Positions 29,848-38,450 of a stretch of 38,631 nucleotides of DNA are shown one piece after another. Position 1 is the first letter of the stretch. Each line of letters starts with the position of its first letter. Below the pieces are notes generated by a model. That model saw only the letters and a program-made list of their open reading frames with translations. It was not told the DNA's origin and made no database searches. Where the stretch lies: assembly GCA_049510055.1 (NCBI GenBank), contig JBEKZI010000009.1, forward strand, positions 1-38,631, read 5' to 3'. This stretch comes from JALHTV01 sp049510055. Its GTDB lineage: Bacteria; Planctomycetota; Phycisphaerae; SM23-33. The position numbers and the translations under genes are program-made.

Positions 29848-30696
29848 ATGAAGACCACTCTGGCGACTGCCTTGGTCGGATGTCTGCTGGCGGGGTTGCT
29901 GAGCTCCGGCGGCTGCGTGTCCAAGGCCGACTATGACAAGCTGATGGCCATGAACCGCGCTGCCGTGGCGGAGAAGAACCAGGCCATCGCCGCCGCCCAG
30001 GAACTGCGAGCGGAAAACCAAAGGCTCACCGAGGAGCTGGAGGCCGCGCAAAAAACCCTGGAGGCCAAAAATAACGAAATCGCCCTGCTCCAGGCGGCCA
30101 AGGGCGACCTCCAGAAGAAATTCGACGACCTGATGGCCGAGTACCAGAAGCTCACCGGCCGGGCGCCGACGCCGCTGCCGGAGATCGTCCTGCCGCCCGA
30201 GCTGGACAAGCAGCTCCGCGATCTGGCGGCCGCCAATCCGGACATCATGGAATATCTGCCCAAGTACGGAATGGTCAAACTCAAAAGCGACCTGACCTTC
30301 GCCAAGGGCAGCGACCAGGTAGCCCCCAACGCCAAGGAGGCCCTGGCCAAGTTCGTCCAGATCATGGGTGGCACCACCGGCATGACGTATAACGTCTACG
30401 TGGCCGGCCACACGGACGACATCCCGATCTTGAAGCCCGAGACGAAGCGCATGCATCCGGACAACTGGTATCTGTCCGTGCACCGCGCGGTGGCCGTCGA
30501 GAAAGAGCTGTCCGCCAGCGGCATGACGCCCGAGCGGATCGGCGCGATGGGATTCGGCGAGTACCATCCGATCGTGCCCAATGCCTCCGGCAAGAAGGGC
30601 AACGCCGTCAACCGCCGTGTGGAAATCTGGATCGTTCCGCCCGACCGGTTCCTGACGCTGCCCGGCACAGCCATGGGCGAGAAGGCGGGCAGCTAG
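29848..30696 (+). CDS. OmpA-family peptidoglycan-binding lipoprotein
   Basis: This 282-residue protein has a lipoprotein signal ending near Cys23 (LLSSGGC), then a coiled coil (residues about 30-105, rich in KNQAIAAAQEL and EELEAAQKTLEAKNN repeats). An OmpA C-terminal domain follows with YVAGHTDDIPI, RAVAVEKELSASGM, RIGAMGFGEYHPIV and NRRVEIWI, the peptidoglycan-binding motif. It should anchor the outer membrane to the wall through lipid and peptidoglycan contacts, like Pal. The ATG at 29848 has AAGGA upstream and is preferred over the longer frame from 29788. It lies 82 bases after the HTH-membrane gene and is followed by a strong terminator. Confidence 0.9.
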   Translation: MKTTLATALVGCLLAGLLSSGGCVSKADYDKLMAMNRAAVAEKNQAIAAAQELRAENQRLTEELEAAQKTLEAKNNEIALLQAAKGDLQKKFDDLMAEYQKLTGRAPTPLPEIVLPPELDKQLRDLAAANPDIMEYLPKYGMVKLKSDLTFAKGSDQVAPNAKEALAKFVQIMGGTTGMTYNVYVAGHTDDIPILKPETKRMHPDNWYLSVHRAVAVEKELSASGMTPERIGAMGFGEYHPIVPNASGKKGNAVNRRVEIWIVPPDRFLTLPGTAMGEKAGS

Positions 30697-30729
30697 CGTA
30701 CCCGCCGCACGTTTACTGCGGACCTCACC

Positions 30730-30775
30730 GGACCCCGACCCTTTGTCACAGACTCAGGGCCGGGGTCCTGCTTTT
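30730..30775 (+). terminator. Rho-independent terminator
   Basis: GGACCCCGACCCT (30730-30742) and AGGGCCGGGGTCC (30756-30768) form a 13-bp stem with one mismatch around a 13-base loop, followed by TGCTTTT. It ends the OmpA lipoprotein operon and lies before the convergent der gene. Confidence 0.75.
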
Positions 30776-30812
30776 GGCGCGGAGTAAGGGGAGGGCACGC
30801 CAAACGAGGTGT

Positions 30813-32165
30813 CTATTTCCGCGTGCGCGGCGGATCTTGGTTTTTGGAGCGGCGCTGGCGGAACAGCAGGCGGATGGGGACTTCGGCGAAATCCAGGCGG
30901 TCGCGGAGCTGGTTGACTAGGAACCGCTGGTAGCCGGCGTCGAAGCTGCGGACGTCGTTGACGAAGCAGACGATCGTCGGGGGGGCGACGGCGATCTGCG
31001 CGGCGTACAGCAGACGGGGCGGCTTGGTGCCGGTCTTGTGGCTGGGGCCGCGCAGCGCGACGATCTCCCCGATGACCTTGTTGAGCCGCGGCGTCGGCAC
31101 GCGCGTGTGCGACTGGCTGAAAAGCTCCTCGGCCAGGCGGATCGTCTGGCGGACGTTGAGGTTCTGCAAAGACGACACCAGACTGATGGGGGCGAACGAC
31201 AATTCGGGGAACACCTTGGTCAGGTATTCCTGATAGTCCTCGGCGTCGGCGCGCTGGGCGGCCAGGTCCCACTTGTTAACCACGAGCATCACCGGCTTGC
31301 ACTGCTCGGCGATGTCGCCGGCCAGGTCCTTGTCTACCTGCGAAATTTTTAACGAGGCGTCGATCATCAGCGCCACGACGTCCGCCCGGCGGATGGATCG
31401 CATCGCGCGGTGCAGGCTGTAGTATTCCACGTCGCCGGCCAGGCTCTTGCGCTTGCGAATGCCGGCGGTGTCGATGAGGGTGAACGTTCGGCCGTCCAGC
31501 TCGACCGTCACGTCGATGCTGTCGCGGGTGGTGCCGGGGGTTTCGGAGACGATCATGCGGGGCTCGCCGGCCAGGGCGTTGATGAAGGTGCTCTTGCCGG
31601 CGTTGCGCTTGCCGACGATGGCCAGCTTCATCTCTGTCCGTGGCGGGGCGGCGCCTTTAGTGAGCGCCGGTCCCAGCGCCTTGGCCACGGCGTCCAGCAG
31701 GTCGCGCGTGCCGCGAGCGTGCTTGGCCGAGACCGCCAGCGCCTTTCCGAACCCCAGCGTGTCGAATTCCTCCAGCGCCGGTTCCGCGGCTGCGTCGTCC
31801 ACCTTGTTGGCCACCAGGAGGACCGGTTTGTTCTGTTTCCGCAGGCGGCGGGCGGCCGCGGCGTCCAGCGACGTGCGGCCCTGGCGGGCGTCGACCACGA
31901 ACAGGATCAACGCGGCCGAGGCGAAGGCGAAGTCGATCTGCTGCTCCACCTGCTCGCCGAGGTGGTCGGCGTCCACGATGCCGATGCCGCCGGTGTCCAC
32001 CAGCTCCACGTAGCCGTCGCCCACGGGCAGCGGCGAGGAGACGCGGTCCCGCGTGACCCCGGCCGTGGGGTCCACGATGGAGATGCGCCGGCCCACCAGG
32101 CAGTTCAGCAGGCTGCTCTTGCCGACGTTCGGCCGGCCCACGATGGCGACGATAGGCAAACCCAT
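30813..32165 (-). CDS. der: Ribosome-associated GTPase Der (EngA)
   Basis: This 450-residue GTPase has two tandem G domains and a C-terminal KH-like domain, the plan unique to Der, which assists assembly of the 50S subunit. The first domain has P-loop GRPNVGKSS, VDTGG and NKVD; the second has GKRNAGKST, IDTAG and NKWD. The KH-like part includes GTKPPRLLYAAQIAVAPPTIVCFVN. The ATG at 32165 starts at the usual GLPIVAIVGRPN; the longer frame to 32267 is basic and unlike the family. No Shine-Dalgarno site precedes it, and a promoter -10 lies six bases before the ATG, so it may be leaderless. It is divergent from miaA. Confidence 0.95.
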   Translation of the reverse strand: MGLPIVAIVGRPNVGKSSLLNCLVGRRISIVDPTAGVTRDRVSSPLPVGDGYVELVDTGGIGIVDADHLGEQVEQQIDFAFASAALILFVVDARQGRTSLDAAAARRLRKQNKPVLLVANKVDDAAAEPALEEFDTLGFGKALAVSAKHARGTRDLLDAVAKALGPALTKGAAPPRTEMKLAIVGKRNAGKSTFINALAGEPRMIVSETPGTTRDSIDVTVELDGRTFTLIDTAGIRKRKSLAGDVEYYSLHRAMRSIRRADVVALMIDASLKISQVDKDLAGDIAEQCKPVMLVVNKWDLAAQRADAEDYQEYLTKVFPELSFAPISLVSSLQNLNVRQTIRLAEELFSQSHTRVPTPRLNKVIGEIVALRGPSHKTGTKPPRLLYAAQIAVAPPTIVCFVNDVRSFDAGYQRFLVNQLRDRLDFAEVPIRLLFRQRRSKNQDPPRTRK

Positions 32166-32171
32166 GCGTGT

Positions 32172-32200
32172 GTCATACCAGCGGCCGGCGAGGATGGCAA
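32172..32200 (-). promoter_or_regulatory. der promoter (possibly leaderless)
   Basis: On the minus strand TTGCCA (32200-32195) and TATGAC (32177-32172) are 17 bases apart. The der ATG begins six bases after the -10 box, which would start the transcript at or next to the start codon. Confidence 0.5.
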
Positions 32201-32239
32201 CCGCCTCGCGACAGCCGCCCCGGCGAGGCGCCGCCAGTC

Positions 32240-32268
32240 TTGAATGCACGCCGGCCGCCCGCGACAAT
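32240..32268 (+). promoter_or_regulatory. miaA promoter (possibly leaderless)
   Basis: TTGAAT at 32240-32245 and GACAAT at 32263-32268 are 17 bases apart. The GTG start of miaA follows after six bases, the same spacing as in der. Confidence 0.45.
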
Positions 32269-32274
32269 CGGGGC

Positions 32275-33204
32275 GTGACGAGGCTTTACTTCATCCTGGG
32301 CTGCACGGCCGTCGGCAAGGGCGCCGTCGGGCGGGAGCTGGCGCGTCGGGTCGGCGGGCAGATCGTCAGCGTCGATTCGATGAAGGTGTACCGGCGGATG
32401 GACATCGGCACGGCCAAGCCGCCGCCGGAGGTCCGCGCCGAAATCCCGCACCATTGCATCGACCTGGTGGAACCCGCCGAGGGCTTTTCCGTCGCCCAAT
32501 ACGTGGCCGCGGCCGACGCCGCCATCGCGACCGTCACCGCGGCGGGGGCGGCGCCGCTGGCGGTGGGGGGCACGAGCCTGTACATCAAGGCCCTGGCCGA
32601 GGGACTGTTCGCCGGCCCCTCGGCGGACGCGGCCTTTCGCGACGAGTTGAAGCGCCGAGCCGGCGCCGAAGGCCTGGCCGCCCTGCACGCCGAGCTGGCG
32701 GCCGTGGACGCCGAGGCGGCGGCGAGGATTCATCCCAACGACCAGCGGCGAATCCTGCGGGCGCTAGAGGTCCATCGGGCCACCGGATCGGCCATCAGCG
32801 ATTTGCAGAAGCAGTGGGACTCCGGCCAGCGGCGGTACGATTGCGTGTTCATCGGCCTGCGGCGAGACCAGGAGGACCTGAACCATCGGATTAATACCCG
32901 CGTCAAACGCATGATCGAGGCCGGCCTGGAGCGCGAGGTGGCGGCGCTGCTGGCGGAACCGGCCGGCCTATCGATGCAGGCGGCGGCCGCGGTGGGCTAT
33001 GCGGAGATCATCGCCCACCTTGGCGGGCGGATGACGCGCGAGGAGGCCGTCGAGCGGATCAAGATCAACACCCGCCACCTGGCCAAGAAGCAGCGGACCT
33101 GGCACCGGCGATGGCAGGACGTGCGGTGGTTCGATCTGTCGCCCGACGCGGTGCCGGAGGCAACGGCCGAGGAGATTTTGCGACAGGTGGATTTCGTTCT
33201 ATGA
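32275..33204 (+). CDS. miaA: tRNA dimethylallyltransferase
   Basis: This 309-residue enzyme transfers dimethylallyl to A37 of tRNAs that read UNN codons. It shows VSVDSMKVYRRMDIGTAKP, PHHCIDLVEP, VGGTSLYIKAL, the RRILRALEVHRATG segment and the C-terminal KINTRHLAKKQRTWHR. The phosphate loop reads GCTAVGKGAVG, with glycine where serine or threonine usually follows the lysine. The start is GTG at 32275, since this begins directly before the family-like LYFILGCTAVGKG; the open frame upstream is antisense to der. The stop overlaps the tadA start as ATGA, so the two tRNA modification genes are translationally coupled. Confidence 0.94.
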   Translation: MTRLYFILGCTAVGKGAVGRELARRVGGQIVSVDSMKVYRRMDIGTAKPPPEVRAEIPHHCIDLVEPAEGFSVAQYVAAADAAIATVTAAGAAPLAVGGTSLYIKALAEGLFAGPSADAAFRDELKRRAGAEGLAALHAELAAVDAEAAARIHPNDQRRILRALEVHRATGSAISDLQKQWDSGQRRYDCVFIGLRRDQEDLNHRINTRVKRMIEAGLEREVAALLAEPAGLSMQAAAAVGYAEIIAHLGGRMTREEAVERIKINTRHLAKKQRTWHRRWQDVRWFDLSPDAVPEATAEEILRQVDFVL

Positions 33205-33677
33205 GCGATTCAGCCAAAAACTACGAGGCGTTCATGGGTGCGGCCCTGGAGCAGGCGGCTGCGGCGGCCGCGGCGGGCGACGTGCCCATCGGCGCCGTGA
33301 TCATTCGCGACGGCCGAATTCTGGCCGCTGCCCACAACCGCCGCATCCTCGACGCCGATCCCACCGCCCACGCCGAGATGCTGGCTATCCGCGCTGCGGC
33401 CGCGGCCGTCGGCGACTGGCGCCTGACCGGCTGCACGATGGTGGTGACGCTGGAGCCCTGCGCCATGTGCGCGGGGGCGATCGTCCTGGCCCGGCTGGAC
33501 CGGCTGGTGTACGGCGCCGACGACCCCAAGGCCGGGGCGGTCCGCACCCTCTATCGGCTGTGCGAGGACGAGCGCCTCAACCACCGCCTGGAGGTTTTTT
33601 CCGGCTGCCGGGCCGAGGAGTGCGGGCGGCTGCTGAGCGAATTTTTCCGCCGCCAGCGCGCCGAGGGCAAGAAGTAG
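33201..33677 (+). CDS. tadA: tRNA-specific adenosine deaminase
   Basis: This 158-residue zinc deaminase makes inosine at the wobble position of tRNA-Arg(ACG). The zinc site is His and Glu in TAHAEMLAI with the two cysteines in EPCAMCAGA, and the C-terminal part contains GADDPKAGAVRTLY and a helical end. The ATG at 33201 overlaps the miaA stop by four bases, so the ORF before it is ignored. The length and motifs are normal for TadA. Cytosine or guanine deaminases share the zinc motif, but the GAVRTLY/SEFFRRQR features fit TadA. Confidence 0.94.
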   Translation: MSDSAKNYEAFMGAALEQAAAAAAAGDVPIGAVIIRDGRILAAAHNRRILDADPTAHAEMLAIRAAAAAVGDWRLTGCTMVVTLEPCAMCAGAIVLARLDRLVYGADDPKAGAVRTLYRLCEDERLNHRLEVFSGCRAEECGRLLSEFFRRQRAEGKK

Positions 33678-33788
33678 TCCACCGGCCTGGCTGGGACCGC
33701 TTAGCGCTACTCTGACGGAATGCCGAGTGGTATTATTCCAAGATTCGACCTTCATGACGAAGCAGGCGGGGAGCCGAGGCGAAAGGAC

Positions 33789-35798
33789 ATGGAATATTCA
33801 GAATCGCCGGGACGGTCGCGAATGGCGTGGGCCGACTATGTGCTGGTGGCCCTGGTCGCGGGGGTGATCGTCTTCTGGCGGCTGGGGGCCGTCACCCTCG
33901 ACGACCACGAGTGCAAGCTGGCGCTGGCCGTGCGGACCATGGTCACGCCGTCGGTTTGGCTGATTCCCAGCGACAAAGTTCGCGACATTCCGGCCGACAC
34001 GCCGGCCCGCCATTGGCTGGTGCCCGTGGAGAACGGCCGGCCCCGCCTGGGCAAGACGCCGCTGCCTTATTGGGCAGCCGCCTGCGTCGCCGAGGTGCAG
34101 CGGGCGATGGGGGACGACAAGCCGGCCGTGAATTCCGTAACGGTCCGCCTGCCCCCAGCCGTTTCAGCGGTGCTGTGCGCCCTGGTCGTGCTGGCGTTGG
34201 GGAGGAGGATGTTCGGGCAGCGTGCGGCGCTGCTGGGCGCCCTGTTGTTGGTCACGTGCGTCGGGTTCCAGAAATGGGGGCGCAACGCCCGGCCGGAGAT
34301 GGAACTGTGCCTCCTGGTGACGGCCGCGATGGCGGCGTTCTATTTCGGCATCGAGGCCAACAGCCGTTCGTCGCATCTGGCGTGGATGGTGATCTTCTGG
34401 GTGCTCCTGGGGCTGGCCAATCTCGCCAAGCAATTCGTGCCGTTCCTGGCCGCCTGGCCGATCGTCGTCTATCTGTTCTGGCGGCAGTCTTTCCTGAATC
34501 GCGGCGACGGGACCTCTCTAAGGTGGCTTCGAATCTTCCTGATCGCCACCGCCGTCGGCCTGGCGGTGCAGGTGATCATCTCCCTGGTTCCGTTCCTGCA
34601 ATGGTGGCGGCGGGTGGGGATCAGCGACGACCTAGGCTCCTACCTCATGATCGCCGTGGCCTTCGGGCTGCCGGTACTTGGGTATCTGGCGGTCAGCAGA
34701 CCGTGGCGGCAGATTCTAGCTCTTCTGCCGACGGCCGTGCCGGGACTGGTGCTGGCTGTGGCGATGTTCGCCTGGTGGCTGATCTACGTTCGCGGACTGT
34801 TCCCCCAGTTGGCCGACGAGGTTTTCGCTCACGAGGTGACCGATCGCGGTGCGGGCGTGGCAGGATGGACCGTGGACACGCCGGACCGATATGGAGTGGC
34901 CCTGCTGTGCTATTTGTTGCCCTGGCTGGGCCTGGTGCCGGGGGCCTGCGCCGTGGCGCTGATGCGTCGATTCCAACAGTACCGCAGCGGCCTGGTGTAT
35001 CTGCTGCTGTGGTGCGTGGGGTTTGTGGCTATTTTCTCGGCGATGGCCGGCAAGCGCGAGCACTATATTCTGCCGATGCTCCCGGCCTTCTGCCTGCTGA
35101 TGGGGTTTGTGGCGGAGGACGTGTTCTTCAAGCACGCCTGGATCGGTCCGACGCTGGCCCGTTGGCTCGGTGCGGCTTACGGGGCGACGGGCCTGGTCGC
35201 CGTGGCGATAGCCGCCATAAAATATTCGACGACGAGACACGATGTCCGATGGCTTCACATGAGCATTGTGGCGGCGGTGGTGTCGTTGCCGGTGGTCCTG
35301 GGGGGGTGGCTGATGTGGCGGCGGCGCTTTCACGCCGGGTTGGCCCTGCTGTTGGCCTCGATGACGCTGGTGTATGTCGCCTACTATCAGCGGGGGGAAC
35401 TGTGGGACTATAACCGGCCCGTGGCAGAATTTGCGACGTCGGCGGCGAGGATAATCCCCCCCGACGCCCCCGTGTATAACTGGGGCGGTTCGCAGACCAA
35501 GATCCCCTTCTATTTCGGCCGATACGTTCCCACGCTCCAGTGGTATACGGCGGAGCACGATGAGGGAAGCGACACGTCTAATCGTGAAGCGATTGCGTGG
35601 CTGGCTGAAGACCCTTCCCGAGGGCCGTGGATATTCGGCTACGGGAAAGATGATTCAATTTTGCTTCCCCTGGGATATACCTCCGTGCTTCGGGCGGCTG
35701 GCGGAGAGGCAAAGAAAAAAGAAGTCTTCGCCCTTTACCACCGCTCCGTAGAAACCTCGCCGGCCTCCGCTCCCGCCAGCGCCTCTCAGCCGCGATGA
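33789..35798 (+). CDS. GT39/ArnT-like membrane glycosyltransferase
   Basis: This 669-residue integral membrane protein has about 12 hydrophobic helices and the plan of PMT/ArnT glycosyltransferases, which move sugars from lipid carriers to lipid or protein acceptors. DDHECKLAL in the first outer loop corresponds to the acidic catalytic site of the family. GRPRLGKTPLPYW and AGKREHYILPMLPAFCLL are also family-like. A soluble C-terminal part (PVYNWGGSQTKIPFYFGRY) follows the last helix. The ATG at 33789 has GAGG nine bases upstream; an in-frame ATG at 33720 is possible, as TACTCT lies six bases before it. Acceptor and donor are unknown. Confidence 0.85.
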   Translation: MEYSESPGRSRMAWADYVLVALVAGVIVFWRLGAVTLDDHECKLALAVRTMVTPSVWLIPSDKVRDIPADTPARHWLVPVENGRPRLGKTPLPYWAAACVAEVQRAMGDDKPAVNSVTVRLPPAVSAVLCALVVLALGRRMFGQRAALLGALLLVTCVGFQKWGRNARPEMELCLLVTAAMAAFYFGIEANSRSSHLAWMVIFWVLLGLANLAKQFVPFLAAWPIVVYLFWRQSFLNRGDGTSLRWLRIFLIATAVGLAVQVIISLVPFLQWWRRVGISDDLGSYLMIAVAFGLPVLGYLAVSRPWRQILALLPTAVPGLVLAVAMFAWWLIYVRGLFPQLADEVFAHEVTDRGAGVAGWTVDTPDRYGVALLCYLLPWLGLVPGACAVALMRRFQQYRSGLVYLLLWCVGFVAIFSAMAGKREHYILPMLPAFCLLMGFVAEDVFFKHAWIGPTLARWLGAAYGATGLVAVAIAAIKYSTTRHDVRWLHMSIVAAVVSLPVVLGGWLMWRRRFHAGLALLLASMTLVYVAYYQRGELWDYNRPVAEFATSAARIIPPDAPVYNWGGSQTKIPFYFGRYVPTLQWYTAEHDEGSDTSNREAIAWLAEDPSRGPWIFGYGKDDSILLPLGYTSVLRAAGGEAKKKEVFALYHRSVETSPASAPASASQPR

Positions 35799-35844
35799 AA
35801 GTGTCTTTCGGCCGCGATATCTGCGCCGTGCTTGGCCGGTCGGC

Positions 35845-36501
35845 TTACGCGCCGGCCTTGCGGCCGAATTTTTGGCGGAGGAAGGTGATTATCGCCGGCA
35901 GCAGGGAGATCACGATGATGGCCACCACGACCAGCTCGAAGTGTTTTTGGACGAACGGATGTCCGCCGAAGAAGTAGCCGGCCAGCACGCAGAGGTCGAT
36001 CCAGGCCACCGTGCCGATGACGCTGAAGGCCAGGAACCGCGGATAGTTCATCTTGCCGATGCCGGCCACGAACGGCACGAAGGTGCGGATGATCGGCAGG
36101 AACCGGCCGATGGCCACCGCCTTGCCGCCGTGCCTTTCATAGAAGGCATGGGCGCGGTTGAGGTACTCCTTGTTGAGGAATCGCACGTGTTCCTTGGAGA
36201 AGACCTTTGGCCCCACGAAGCGGCCGATCCAGTAATTGGTCGAGTCGCCGCCAAGGGGGGCCAGACACAGGATGGGGATCAGCGTGCTCAGGTGGAGCTG
36301 GCCGCTGGCGGCGAAACATCCGCCGACGAACAGCAGCGAGTCGCCCGGCAGGAACGGCGTGACCACGAAGCCCGTCTCGCAGAAAATAATCACGAACAGG
36401 ATCAGATAGACCCAGGAATGGTATTCCTGAATCACCTGGCCCACGAATTCCTTGAGGTTGGTGAACAGGTCCAGAACGTGGATGGTCAGTAGCACTTCCA
36501 T
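35845..36501 (-). CDS. DedA family membrane protein
   Basis: This 218-residue membrane protein belongs to the DedA (VTT/SNARE-associated) family, linked to flipping of undecaprenyl-phosphate or phosphatidylethanolamine. The re-entrant motif FLPGDSLLFVGG, the GGDSTNYWIGRFVG segment and AIGRFLPIIRTFVPFVAGIGKM with its conserved arginine are present. The ATG at 36501 follows a strong promoter; the frame to 36591 runs through the promoter and is ignored. It ends 46 bases from the convergent glycosyltransferase gene, an envelope neighbour, so a role in lipid-carrier recycling is plausible. Confidence 0.92.
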   Translation of the reverse strand: MEVLLTIHVLDLFTNLKEFVGQVIQEYHSWVYLILFVIIFCETGFVVTPFLPGDSLLFVGGCFAASGQLHLSTLIPILCLAPLGGDSTNYWIGRFVGPKVFSKEHVRFLNKEYLNRAHAFYERHGGKAVAIGRFLPIIRTFVPFVAGIGKMNYPRFLAFSVIGTVAWIDLCVLAGYFFGGHPFVQKHFELVVVAIIVISLLPAIITFLRQKFGRKAGA

Positions 36502-36510
36502 GGTCCGAAC

Positions 36511-36539
36511 AGTAAAGCGAGTTGGACCGGCCCTGTCAA
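36511..36539 (-). promoter_or_regulatory. dedA promoter
   Basis: On the minus strand a perfect TTGACA (36539-36534) and TTTACT (36516-36511) are 17 bases apart. The dedA ATG at 36501 follows nine bases after the -10 box. Confidence 0.6.
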
Positions 36540-36607
36540 ACCTTCCGGCCGCAAATCCGCAGCGTAATCCGTTCACGCCGCTGGCTCGCATCTGCTAGGA
36601 TCATCGC

Positions 36608-37687
36608 ATGCCTTCGGAACGCTCCAAAGTGATTGTGGCCATGAGCGGAGGGGTGGATTCCTCCGTGGCCGCGGCCCTGCTGAAGCAGCAGGGCAGGGAG
36701 GTCGTCGGCGTGTTCCTGTGCCTGGGCCGGGCGGTGCCGGCGGACGCGGTCTCGCGCGGTTGCTGCTCGCCGCAGGACGCCGCCGACGCGCGCAGGGTGG
36801 CCGAGGCGCTGGGCATCGACCTGCACGTGCTGAGGGCGGACGAGGCGTTCGAGCGGATCATCGATGACTTCGCGGCCGAGTACGCCCGCGGCCGAACGCC
36901 CAACCCCTGCATCCGCTGCAACGCGGAGATCAAGCTCGCCCGGCTGATCGCCCTGGCCGACGCGCTGGGCGCCGGCCACGTCGCCACCGGCCACCATGCA
37001 CGGATGGTCACCGTCGCCGGCCGGCGCGCCATCGCACGCTCGCGGGCGGCGGCCAAGGACCAGTCCTACGCCCTGTTTGCCGTGCCGGCGGCTTGGCTGG
37101 ACAGGCTCCTGCTGCCGATCGGCGAGGTGGAGGACAAATTGGCCGTCCGTCGCATCGCCCGCGAGCTTGGCCTGGCCGTCCACGACAAGCCCGACAGCCA
37201 GGAAATATGTTTTGCCGACGGTGACGATTACACCGCCGTCCTGGCCGCCCGCGCACCGGAGGCCCTTCGGCCGGGCGATATCGTCAACGCCGCTGGAAAA
37301 ATCCTGGGCCGCCACGAGGGCGTCGGGCGATTTACCATCGGCCAGCGCCGCGGCCTGGGCGTGGCCGCCGGATCGCCCCTGTACGTCACGGCCATCGACG
37401 CCGCCTCGGCCACCGTGACCCTGGGGCCGCGGGAAGAACTGCTGACGCGCCGGCTGAAGGCCTCCGCGGCGCATTGGCAGCAGCCGGTGGACGCGAACAT
37501 AGAAAAAAGTTTTCACGCGATCGTGCAGATTCGCTACAACCACCGCGGCGCCGAGGGAACCGTGCGGCTGACCGGCCCCGACAGCTTCGAGGTAGACTTC
37601 GCCAGGTCCGTCTCGGCCGTAACGCCGGGCCAGGCCGCCGTCGTGTATGACGGCGACGTGCTGCTCGGCGGGGGATGGATTGTCTGA
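36608..37687 (+). CDS. mnmA: tRNA-uridine 2-sulfurtransferase MnmA
   Basis: This 359-residue enzyme thiolates U34 of tRNA-Lys, Glu and Gln, using ATP and a persulfide relay. The ATP site SGGVDSS sits at residues 13-19. The catalytic cysteines are in NPCIRCN and SQEICF, and the C-terminal part has GRHEGVGRFTIGQRRGLGV and the beta-barrel end DGDVLLGGGWI. The length is normal for the family. The ATG at 36608 has AGGA seven bases upstream; TAGGAT at 36596-36601 overlaps this and could instead be a -10 box six bases before the start. It is divergent from the dedA gene. Confidence 0.95.
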   Translation: MPSERSKVIVAMSGGVDSSVAAALLKQQGREVVGVFLCLGRAVPADAVSRGCCSPQDAADARRVAEALGIDLHVLRADEAFERIIDDFAAEYARGRTPNPCIRCNAEIKLARLIALADALGAGHVATGHHARMVTVAGRRAIARSRAAAKDQSYALFAVPAAWLDRLLLPIGEVEDKLAVRRIARELGLAVHDKPDSQEICFADGDDYTAVLAARAPEALRPGDIVNAAGKILGRHEGVGRFTIGQRRGLGVAAGSPLYVTAIDAASATVTLGPREELLTRRLKASAAHWQQPVDANIEKSFHAIVQIRYNHRGAEGTVRLTGPDSFEVDFARSVSAVTPGQAAVVYDGDVLLGGGWIV

Positions 37688-37704
37688 TGCCGGCGTGGCG
37701 GATG

Positions 37705-37733
37705 TTGCAGAGCGTGGCGAGGAAAGATAGACT
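37705..37733 (+). promoter_or_regulatory. Promoter of the 37770 gene
   Basis: TTGCAG at 37705-37710 and TAGACT at 37728-37733 are 17 bases apart, in the 82-base gap after mnmA. The ATG follows at 37770 with AGAAGGA upstream. Confidence 0.5.
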
Positions 37734-37769
37734 ACCGCCTCTCTTTTTAGACGATGACAGAGAAGGATA

Positions 37770-38450
37770 ATGGACATCGTTAATCACAACAGCCTGGCCG
37801 CGACGGTGGACACCGTGAACGAGGCCTTCTTTTTCGAGAGGCGATTGTCCGCCGAGCAGAGTCACCAGGCGGCGGACTGGATCGCCTCCCGCCAGGGGCT
37901 GGCCGGGTCCTATGCGGGCATGTTCGCCCCCACCAAGCGGGACTTCACGCAGGGCCTGAGGCTGTTCACCGGCGAGCGCGTTACCTCGCGGGCGGGAGTG
38001 TCGCACATCCTCGGCCAGGAGGCTTGCCGGGCGATCATCCTGCTGGGCAGCCCCACGGCCAAGTCCGCCGACGCCCTGGCCAAGGCGACGGCCGGCATGC
38101 TTCGGCGTCTTGGACCGGCCTCGTCGCGGCCGAATGGGATGTACTGTTGCGTCAAGTGCTCTTGCGCCTATTGGCGGCACCTGGCCGTCGGCGGCCTGGC
38201 CGACCAGACCGAGCAACTCGAGGCCGGGATGAGGACGCTGAGGGCCCGCCGCGATGGCGAAGGCAAGTGGCGAAGCTTTCCATTCTTCTACACCCTGCTG
38301 ACCCTCAACGATCTGACGCTCCACAGCGCGTTCGACGAGATGCTCTACGCCGCACCGGTCCTGGAGCGGTTCCTCAAAGGCCGCCGGCGAGAGGGAGAAA
38401 TCTATCGTCGCCGCAGGCTGCTGGTGGAGAAGGTACTAGGCCGGTGCTGA
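37770..38450 (+). CDS. Conserved hypothetical protein, possibly helical toroid-like
   Basis: This 226-residue protein has no family I can name with confidence. It has an all-helical pattern and a cysteine cluster, MYCCVKCSCAYWRHLAVGG, followed by LADQTEQLEAGMRTLRARRDGEGKWRSFPFFYTLLTLNDL. That last stretch, with AFDEMLYAAPVLERFL, resembles repeats of alpha/alpha-toroid proteins such as prenyltransferases, but only weakly. Its 3' end overlaps the GTG start of the GT9 gene by seven bases, so the two are likely co-translated and share a pathway. The four clustered cysteines might bind metal. Function unknown. Confidence 0.6.
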   Translation: MDIVNHNSLAATVDTVNEAFFFERRLSAEQSHQAADWIASRQGLAGSYAGMFAPTKRDFTQGLRLFTGERVTSRAGVSHILGQEACRAIILLGSPTAKSADALAKATAGMLRRLGPASSRPNGMYCCVKCSCAYWRHLAVGGLADQTEQLEAGMRTLRARRDGEGKWRSFPFFYTLLTLNDLTLHSAFDEMLYAAPVLERFLKGRRREGEIYRRRRLLVEKVLGRC

